Below are positions 58,204 through 64,000 of a DNA stretch of 64,000 nt, piece by piece. The stretch comes from Burkholderiales bacterium (lineage in GTDB: Bacteria > Pseudomonadota > Gammaproteobacteria > Burkholderiales > Burkholderiaceae_E). Positions within the stretch are counted from its first letter, which is position 1. Every line of letters begins with the position of its first letter. The notes below the pieces were generated by a model, which made no database searches, was not told the DNA's origin, and saw only the letters and a program-made list of their open reading frames with translations. Location of the stretch: NCBI GenBank assembly GCA_027487815.1, contig JAIYCW010000072.1:1-64000 (forward strand). The letters are read 5' to 3'. Position numbers and translations under genes: made by a program.

Positions 58204-60062
58204 ATACTGCTCAAGCTGTGCGCTATCGGCCGATGCCATTTGGTATCACCCGGGTTGATGTCACTGAAACCCCGGGGGGTATCCAGTATGTCAAAGCGGA
58301 TCAGCCGCTGGAGGGGTATGCCAGCCGCATCTCGGATCGACTGATTCATTGGGCACAAGCTGCGCCCGACAGGATCTGGATGGCACAGCGTATCAAGCGA
58401 GCCGATGGCAGCCGGGGGGATTGGCACACGATCACTTTCGCGCAAGCGCTGGCTCAGGCGCGCTCGGTCGGGCAATACCTGCTGGATGCCGGATTGAATC
58501 AGCAGCGGCCCCTGGCCATTCTTAGCGAAAACGATCTTGAGCATGCGGTGCTTGCGCTGGCCTGCTTGTATGTGGGCGTGCCCTATTGCCCGGTATCTCC
58601 AGCCTACAGCACCATCAGCCAGGACTATGACAAGCTCAAGCATGTGGTGAGCACGATCACGCCAGGAATGGTCTATGCCGCTGATGGTGCCAGGTACGCC
58701 AAAGCGCTTGCAGCCATTGCTGATCCTCAGTTGAAGGTTGTGATCGGGCAGGGTACCGAGTTGATCAACGGTGCCCAGCCTTTTGAGGCCTTGGTGAAAA
58801 CCACCGCCACTGCTGCTGTGGAGGTGGCTCAGCAATCGATCGGCTCGGAGGCGATTGCCAAGTTTCTCTTCACCAGTGGTTCCACCAAACTGCCCAAGGG
58901 CGTGATCAATACGCATGGTATGTGGTGTGCCAATCAGCAGCAGATGCGCCAATCGATGCCGCTCCTTGCGCAAGAAGAGATCGTGTTGGTGGATTGGCTG
59001 CCCTGGAATCACACCTTTGGCGGCAATCACAACTTTGGCATGGTGCTCTATAACGGTGGCACGCTTTATATCGACGATGGCAAACCCACTCCTGCGCTGA
59101 TGGAGGAAACCCTGCGCAATTTGCGCGAGATTGCGCCCACGATTTACTTCAATGTGCCCACCGGGTTTGAGGCGATTGCCAACGCGATGCAAACCGATAC
59201 CCAGCTGCGCAAAACCTTGCTCAGCAGGGTGAAGATGTTTTTTTACTCGGGCGCGGCCTTGGCGCAGCCGATCTGGGACCGTTTGCATGCGGCTCAAGAG
59301 CTCGAGATCGGTGAGCGTATCGTGATGGGCACCGGCCTGGGCATGACAGAGTCTTCGCCCTTCGCAGTATTTGTGACCAATCCGAATGTGAAAGCGGGAT
59401 ATTTGGGAGTGCCCACTGCGGGGCTCGAGCTGAAGCTGGTGCCTATCGATGGCAAGTTGGAAGTACGCTATCGCGGCCCCAACATTACGCCGGGGTATTG
59501 GCGCAATCCTCAAGCCACCGCCGAGTCGTTTGATGAGGAAGGCTTTTTCAGAACCGGTGATGCGGTCTTGTGGATTGATCCAGCTGATAAACACCAGGGC
59601 CTGAAATTTGATGGGCGGATTGCGGAAGACTTCAAGCTCGCCACCGGGACGTTTGTCAGCGTGGGGCCGTTGCGTGCAAAGATCATTGCTGCAGGCGCGC
59701 CCTATGTACAAGACGCGGTGATCACCGGCTTGAATCTCAATGAAGTGGGTGCGTTGCTTTTCCCAACCCCGCGCATCCGGGAGCTCGCCGGGCTTGCAGC
59801 CAGCGCGAGTTTGGAAGACGTGCTTGCTAGCGCACCGGTGCGCGCGCATTTTCAGCACGTGCTCGCACAGCTTGTTGCCTACAGCACCGGCTCGGCCAAT
59901 CGGGTAGCGCGCTTGCATATTCTGAGCGAGCCTCCTTCGATTGATCGTGGTGAAGTAACGGATAAAGGCTCGATTAACCAACGTGCAGTGCTCACCCATC
60001 GCGCTGCCTTGGTGGATGCTTTTCATGCCGGCGCTCTTCATCGAACCCTGTTGCCGCAATGA
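58200..60062 (+). CDS. Feruloyl-CoA synthase-like AMP-dependent CoA ligase
   Basis: A 620-residue adenylate-forming ligase. The P-loop is FLFTSGSTKLPKGVINTHGMWCANQQQM, typical of the feruloyl-CoA synthase branch, then MGTGLGMTESSP and FFRTGDAVLWIDPAD, with ATGTFVSVGPLR near the C-terminal hinge. It lacks the usual lysine motif of other ligases, as do its relatives. It would activate ferulate or related acids to their CoA esters for the crotonase. It overlaps marR by 4 bp. Confidence 0.85.
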   Translation: MNTAQAVRYRPMPFGITRVDVTETPGGIQYVKADQPLEGYASRISDRLIHWAQAAPDRIWMAQRIKRADGSRGDWHTITFAQALAQARSVGQYLLDAGLNQQRPLAILSENDLEHAVLALACLYVGVPYCPVSPAYSTISQDYDKLKHVVSTITPGMVYAADGARYAKALAAIADPQLKVVIGQGTELINGAQPFEALVKTTATAAVEVAQQSIGSEAIAKFLFTSGSTKLPKGVINTHGMWCANQQQMRQSMPLLAQEEIVLVDWLPWNHTFGGNHNFGMVLYNGGTLYIDDGKPTPALMEETLRNLREIAPTIYFNVPTGFEAIANAMQTDTQLRKTLLSRVKMFFYSGAALAQPIWDRLHAAQELEIGERIVMGTGLGMTESSPFAVFVTNPNVKAGYLGVPTAGLELKLVPIDGKLEVRYRGPNITPGYWRNPQATAESFDEEGFFRTGDAVLWIDPADKHQGLKFDGRIAEDFKLATGTFVSVGPLRAKIIAAGAPYVQDAVITGLNLNEVGALLFPTPRIRELAGLAASASLEDVLASAPVRAHFQHVLAQLVAYSTGSANRVARLHILSEPPSIDRGEVTDKGSINQRAVLTHRAALVDAFHAGALHRTLLPQ

Positions 60063-60550
60063 GTAAAGTCACTGCGTTGCGCGTAGTGCCTGGCCCCGCA
60101 AGTGACGGGAACGCGGCCGAGCCTGCCATTAACACCGAGTTCCTTGAGCAATTGATTGGCTACAACGCCCGCCGTGCGGCGCTTAGCATCATCGCGGTGT
60201 TTCTCGACAGGATGGCGGTGTATGGCTTGCGCCCGGTCGACTTCTCGGTGCTCACTGTGATCCACGATAATCCTGGCCTGACGTCGCGGCAGTTGTGCGA
60301 TGCATTAAATCTCTTGCCGCCCAATCTGGTGGGGATCGTGGCTGCACTTGAAAAGCGCGGTTTACTCAAGCGCACTCCGCATCCCAGGGATAAGCGAGCA
60401 TTGGGGCTCTCACTTACCGCTGCAGGGCGAAAGCTCACCAAACAAGCCATGACAACCGCGCGCGACCTTGAGGGGGATTTGGCGCAAGGCCTCACCGAGC
60501 GTGAGCGCGACACTCTGATCCAATTACTGCAGCGGATCTATAAGGATTAG
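60059..60550 (+). CDS. MarR-family transcriptional regulator
   Basis: A 163-residue winged-helix regulator. VLTVIHDNPGLTSRQLCDALNLLPPNLVGIVAALEKRGLLKRTPHPRDKRALGLSLT is the full DNA-binding domain, including the D-x-R wing. As last gene of the crotonase/CoA-ligase operon it likely represses the operon until a CoA-thioester binds, as FerR/FerC-type regulators do for ferulate genes. Confidence 0.9.
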   Translation: MSKVTALRVVPGPASDGNAAEPAINTEFLEQLIGYNARRAALSIIAVFLDRMAVYGLRPVDFSVLTVIHDNPGLTSRQLCDALNLLPPNLVGIVAALEKRGLLKRTPHPRDKRALGLSLTAAGRKLTKQAMTTARDLEGDLAQGLTERERDTLIQLLQRIYKD

Positions 60551-60555
60551 GTGAG

Positions 60556-60948
60556 CTATTTCAAGAGCCGGATATGTTTTAACTTGGCCTGGCCCGCAGC
60601 GCGAGCGAGCTTTTTGTCGAAACTGGCAAACCACTGACCTTCGGTAGTTTGTAGTGCATGTAAAGCATCCGCAAAATCAAGACCGCGAGAGTAGGCATCC
60701 AGTACTTGAGACGTCAACACTGGATCAGAGGAAGCAATGTTTTCGAGCGCGAGAAAGTCACTCAAGCTAGCATGTATGGTTTGAGTATTCAGTCCGTAAG
60801 CGGCGCGTAGTACCCATTCAGTTTCCATCAGTACGGATGGGCTAATCAAGCACGCTTCGGATGTGATTAGGCTTTCAGCTAGCTTGGTTTGCGAGATGTC
60901 GTCTCCAACAATAAGGCGCACGACAACGTTGGTGTCAAGGTGAGTCAT
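60556..60948 (-). CDS. PIN-domain toxin (VapC-like)
   Basis: A 130-residue ribonuclease toxin. The acidic residues of the PIN site are in place: D in THLDTNVVVRLI, E in LMETEWVLRAAYG, D in RGLDFADALH and D in FASFDKKL. It follows its AbrB-type antitoxin gene by 25 bp. Complete, so presumably active against RNA and held by the antitoxin. Confidence 0.92.
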   Translation of the reverse strand: MTHLDTNVVVRLIVGDDISQTKLAESLITSEACLISPSVLMETEWVLRAAYGLNTQTIHASLSDFLALENIASSDPVLTSQVLDAYSRGLDFADALHALQTTEGQWFASFDKKLARAAGQAKLKHIRLLK

Positions 60949-60973
60949 GGATTGATCACTGATAAAACTAGCT

Positions 60974-61237
60974 CTACTTTGCCTTTGCAGCTTGAGAAAG
61001 AATTGCAGCGTTCATTTGCTCGATACTCAAGGCCTTGCCTTTATAGGCAATGCGAGCCCGAATAGCCCGAAGGCCGGCGTTTACCGGTATCTTTCCAGCC
61101 GGTTGAACTGGCCGCAAAAGCAACCCTTGCTCGGTCTCCATGAGTTCAAGCTTGGTGCCTGGTAACCAACGGCGAGACTCCCGCAGCGGCTTGGGAATGA
61201 TGACCTGCCCTTTGCTCGAAATTGTCGTGGTGGCCAT
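60974..61237 (-). CDS. AbrB/VapB-type antitoxin
   Basis: An 87-residue antitoxin. TTTISSKGQVIIPKPLRESRRWLPGTKLELMETEQGLLLRP is the swapped-hairpin AbrB DNA-binding domain; the C-terminal helix (YKGKALSIEQMNAAILSQAA) binds the toxin. First gene of the module; it should repress it. Confidence 0.92.
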   Translation of the reverse strand: MATTTISSKGQVIIPKPLRESRRWLPGTKLELMETEQGLLLRPVQPAGKIPVNAGLRAIRARIAYKGKALSIEQMNAAILSQAAKAK

Positions 61238-61431
61238 TTATCGCACCTTTTCTCGAAAAGTAAGTTCTTAATCTTACCTGATTTCTCGCTAAAGCGTAGT
61301 TTGAGGTGCGTCGATAGGTTTTGTCAGTTCTTCAATCGAGTTTGGGCCACACAAACAAGAGTTTCCAAAGCCAGGCTGCTAGGGTAGATTTTGCAGAAGC
61401 ATTAAAACCAGATTTCTTCAGGAGCCGCCAA

Positions 61432-61677
61432 ATGCTGCAACTACGTCCTAACTGTGAATGCTGTGACAGGGATCTACCGCCGGAAAGCGATGCAGCTCGA
61501 ATGTGTAGCTTTGAATGCACATTTTGCGAAGAGTGCGCGCAAGTTCGCTTTAACCATATGTGCCCGAATTGCGGGGGTGAGTTAACTGTGCGCCCACGCC
61601 GGCCGGTGGGTAAGCTCGCGAGGTTTCCAGCGAGTCAGGAGCGCGTGGTGAAGCCGCATCCTGCCTGCGCTCAATAG
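61432..61677 (+). CDS. DUF1272 zinc-ribbon-like protein
   Basis: An 81-residue protein with start ATG 61432 behind AGGAG. Seven cysteines in the DUF1272 pattern (LRPNCECCDRDLPPES, then CSFECTFCEECA and MCPNCGGEL) bind zinc. The tail carries VRPRRP. The function is unknown; the family is common in proteobacteria. Confidence 0.92.
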   Translation: MLQLRPNCECCDRDLPPESDAARMCSFECTFCEECAQVRFNHMCPNCGGELTVRPRRPVGKLARFPASQERVVKPHPACAQ

Positions 61678-61705
61678 TCAGTGATACCCAACTCAGGAAC
61701 CTCTC

Positions 61706-62527
61706 ATGCCAAGCATTTCCGAAAAGCGCGCCACTTTTTTCAAGCTTCATGAAGCGGGGTGCTTTGTGATTCCGAATCCATGGGATATCGGCAGTGCGAA
61801 GTATCTTCAGTCACTTGGATTCAAGGCTCTCGCAAGCACCAGCTCAGGGCTGGCCTGGTCGCAAGCGCGGGCTGATAACAACGTGCCGCGGGAATTGGTA
61901 CTTGAGCATTTGGCCGAGCTTGTTGCAGCCACCGATGTGCCGATCAACGCGGATTTCGAAAGTGGCTTTGCTACCGATGTAAGCATGCTTACCGAAAGTG
62001 TGCGGGCTGCGGTGCGCACAGGGATTGCGGGCTTGTCCATTGAGGATTCGACCGGTCATGAGGCGAGTCCGCTGATGGATTTTGCTTCCGCCTGCGAGCG
62101 AATGAAGGCGGCGCGTAGGGCGATTGATCTTGAAGGCGGCGACACATTATTGGTGGGGCGCTCCGAGGGATTTATCGTTGGGCGGCCAGACCTGGAAGAA
62201 ACCATCAGGCGCTTGCAGGCTTATTCGCAAGCAGGAGCGGACTGCCTATATGCCCCGGGCTTAACAACACGGGATCAGATTGTTGCCGTGGTTCAGGCTG
62301 TTACGCCCAAGCCTGTAAATCTGTTGGTGGGCACCGCTTTTCCAATGACAGTGGCAGATATCGAGCAGCTGGGCGTGAGACGTATCAGTGTTGGCGGGGC
62401 GCTAGCTCGAAGTGCGTGGGGTGGGTTCATGCGGGCAGCCATGATGATTGCTGAGCATGGCAAGTTCGATGAACTCGGGCAAGCAGCGTCTGGTAAATCG
62501 TTAAATGCGTTGTTTGAGGCTAGTTGA
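61706..62527 (+). CDS. Isocitrate lyase/PEP mutase-family protein
   Basis: A 273-residue TIM-barrel enzyme. NPWDIGSAKYLQSLGFKALASTSSGLAWS, PINADFESGFA (metal site) and AGLSIEDSTG are conserved. The catalytic loop cysteine of methylisocitrate lyase (KKCGH) is not present, so it is of the PEP mutase/oxaloacetate-hydrolase type. It may cut or decarboxylate a 2-oxo acid. Confidence 0.88.
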   Translation: MPSISEKRATFFKLHEAGCFVIPNPWDIGSAKYLQSLGFKALASTSSGLAWSQARADNNVPRELVLEHLAELVAATDVPINADFESGFATDVSMLTESVRAAVRTGIAGLSIEDSTGHEASPLMDFASACERMKAARRAIDLEGGDTLLVGRSEGFIVGRPDLEETIRRLQAYSQAGADCLYAPGLTTRDQIVAVVQAVTPKPVNLLVGTAFPMTVADIEQLGVRRISVGGALARSAWGGFMRAAMMIAEHGKFDELGQAASGKSLNALFEAS

Positions 62528-62625
62528 ATGCACCAGAATAGGGAAAACCCCGATGTCCAGGACAGTGACAAGTCCTCGTTGAATCCTTAGCATGCTAGTT
62601 CTAAATTTTAACGAGGAGACACTCC

Positions 62626-63747
62626 ATGACTGAACCGGTAAAACAAACCGCCCCGATGCGTCGCAAATTCATGACCACAGCAGGTGTGGCTGGTGCTGCA
62701 TCGATTGGCTTTCCCGCTATTGCGACATCCCAGACCGTAACCAGCCTGCGCTTCCAGAGCACCTGGCCTGCCAAAGACATCTTCCATGAGTACGCCAATG
62801 ACTTCGCCGCCAAGGTGAATGCCATGTCGGGCGGCCGCATGAAGATCGAAGTGTTGCCAGCCGGTTCGGTGGTGAAGGCTTTTGATCTGCTGGATGGCGT
62901 GTCCAAGGGCACTCTGGATGGCGGTCATGGTGTGTTGGCTTACTGGTATGGCAAGAACTCGGCGATGGCGCTGTGGGGTTCGGGCCCAGCATTCGGTATG
63001 GATGCCAACATGCTGTTGTCGTGGCATGAATACGGCGGTGGCCGTGCATTGCTTGATGAAATTTACAAGAGCCTGAATGCCGACGTGCAGTCGTTTGTGT
63101 ATGGCCCGATGCCGACTCAGCCGCTTGGATGGTTCAAGAAGCCAGTGACCAAGCCGGAAGATCTCAAAGGCCTGAAGTACCGCACTGTTGGTCTGTCCAT
63201 CGACGTCTTTACTGCGATGGGTTTGGCTGTGAATGCTTTGCCAGGTGCCGAGATTGTTCCTGCGCTGGATCGTGGTTTGCTGGATGCCGCAGAGTTCAAT
63301 AACGCGACTTCAGATCGTTTGTTGGGCTTTCCCGATGTGTCGAAGATTTGCATGCTGCAAAGCTTCCACCAGGCTTCGGAGAATTTCGAGATCCTGTTCA
63401 ACAAGAAGAAATACGATGCGCTGCCTGAAGAACTCAAGAGCGTGATCAAGTATTCGGTGCAGGCTTCCTCTGCCGATATGAGCTGGAAAGCGATTGATCG
63501 TTATTCCAAGGACTACAGCGAGCTGCAAGCTTCGGGCGTGAAGTTTTACAAGACGCCTGATTCAGTGCTGCAAGCCCAGCTCAAGGCCTGGGACGGCGTG
63601 ATCGACAAGAAGGCCGCTGAAAATCCAATGTTCAAAAAGGTGTTGGATTCGATGCGTGTGTTTGCTCAGCGTGCTGGCCGCTGGCAGAACGATACCCTGG
63701 TTGATTACAAGATGGCCTATCGCCACTATTTCTCCGCCAAGAAGTAA
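62626..63747 (+). CDS. TRAP transporter substrate-binding protein (DctP family)
   Basis: A 373-residue periplasmic binding protein. The N-terminus has RRKFMTTAGVAGAASIGFPAIA, a twin-arginine-type signal. SLRFQSTWPAKDIFHEYANDFAAKVNAMSGGRMKIEVLPAGSV is the DctP start, and GLKYRTVGLSIDVFTAMG contains the arginine that binds a carboxylate. Related proteins take up 2-oxo acids such as pyruvate or lactate, often with calcium. AACGAGGAG precedes the ATG. Confidence 0.93.
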   Translation: MTEPVKQTAPMRRKFMTTAGVAGAASIGFPAIATSQTVTSLRFQSTWPAKDIFHEYANDFAAKVNAMSGGRMKIEVLPAGSVVKAFDLLDGVSKGTLDGGHGVLAYWYGKNSAMALWGSGPAFGMDANMLLSWHEYGGGRALLDEIYKSLNADVQSFVYGPMPTQPLGWFKKPVTKPEDLKGLKYRTVGLSIDVFTAMGLAVNALPGAEIVPALDRGLLDAAEFNNATSDRLLGFPDVSKICMLQSFHQASENFEILFNKKKYDALPEELKSVIKYSVQASSADMSWKAIDRYSKDYSELQASGVKFYKTPDSVLQAQLKAWDGVIDKKAAENPMFKKVLDSMRVFAQRAGRWQNDTLVDYKMAYRHYFSAKK

Positions 63748-63775
63748 TCCTCAGCGATTAGCTTCGTTGCATCGA

Positions 63776-63799
63776 GGCCCGCTTGCGAGCGGGCCTTTT
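63776..63799 (+). terminator. Rho-independent terminator after the TRAP binding-protein gene
   Basis: A perfect 7-bp stem GGCCCGC / GCGGGCC with a TTGCGA loop, followed by TTTTC. It lies between the binding-protein gene and the small permease gene, so it probably lets most transcripts end after the abundant binding protein. Confidence 0.85.
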
Positions 63800-63912
63800 C
63801 ATTTCCCACACTCGAAGTTTCGTGCCGCCCTAGGTAATTGACCTTATTGGCAGCGGGCCTATCGCCTGTTAAAACTCAAGCTTCCCTGACGCACTTGGAT
63901 TGGTTGCCCCAC

Positions 63913-64000
63913 ATGCAACAAATATTTTTGAGGGTTGATGCAATTTCAACCTGGTTTGGCAAGTTTTTTGCCTGGGCCATTGTGATCCTGACCTTCCTCA
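63913..64000 (+). CDS. TRAP transporter small permease, N-terminal part (cut by window edge)
   Basis: The first 29 codons (MQQIFLRVDAISTWFGKFFA then a hydrophobic helix) look like the start of a DctQ-type small permease, the expected next gene of a TRAP operon. It runs off the window. Confidence 0.7.
   Translation, partial: MQQIFLRVDAISTWFGKFFAWAIVILTFL

Noticed and set aside
58089-60059. A 656-codon minus-strand frame
   Set aside because: It is exactly antisense to the feruloyl-CoA-synthase-like gene, has no family motifs, and reflects the GC-rich codon pattern of the real gene.
1-64000. CRISPR arrays, rRNA or tRNA genes, integrase genes
   Set aside because: No regularly spaced repeats, no rRNA-like sequence, no recognised tRNA and no tyrosine or serine recombinase other than the IS110-type transposase were seen.

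Overview
The window looks like a piece of betaproteobacterial (Burkholderiales-type) chromosome of moderately high GC. The best lineage marker is 40.4-54.2 kb. There topB, dprA and a LysM gene face away from def, fmt, rsmB, a DUF4390 gene, ntrY, an ntrX-like gene and trkA, an arrangement typical of that order. No rRNA, tRNA or CRISPR array was recognised.

Region by region. 0-5 kb: end of panE, two hypothetical genes, a GT1-type glycosyltransferase and a VOC/SnoaL fusion. 5-7.8 kb: an accessory locus with a HEPN-motif gene, a solo insertion-sequence end and toxin-antitoxin remains. 8.1-15.7 kb: a long co-directional operon behind a strong sigma-54-like promoter. It encodes a GntR/UTRA regulator, an AprA-like flavoprotein, a two-cluster ferredoxin, a HEAT-repeat protein, an ABC importer whose binding protein carries a NosL-like tail, and a DUF971 protein. 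16-25.3 kb: small housekeeping and accessory genes (msrBA, thioesterases, cupin, RraA, GNAT, PIN-like) plus decayed hicB and vapC fragments. 25.3-31.2 kb: a second accessory locus. 31.2-40.4 kb: exporters, yefM-yoeB, hydrolases and a patatin. 54-64 kb: a diguanylate cyclase, hydrolases, a crotonase/feruloyl-CoA-synthase/MarR operon, a PIN/AbrB toxin-antitoxin pair and the start of a TRAP transporter.

The most unusual structure is the pair of accessory loci. Each starts with a paralogous small exported-protein gene (three copies in the window) and a shared upstream region of about 370 bp ending at an integron-like core site. An unrelated cargo gene follows, then a GCCTAAC half-site interrupted by an IS1111-type element. 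One IS copy (27.5-28.8 kb) has a transposase with two probable inactivating lesions. The other (7.2-7.4 kb) is only the non-coding end, where IS1111-group elements encode their bridge RNA. This reads as integron-type gene cassettes captured without a local integrase, at a duplicated landing site, with attC-targeting IS elements inside their attC sites.

A second candidate system is the sigma-54/GntR/AprAB-like/HEAT/ABC-NosL operon. The genes suggest uptake of a small, perhaps sulfur- or metal-containing, compound coupled to an AprAB-like flavin/iron-sulfur redox enzyme; the substrate is unknown. A third signal is a direct-repeat motif (GATCAA-N14-GRTCAC) with exactly conserved spacing at four separate intergenic sites, which suggests a small regulon shared by otherwise unrelated genes.
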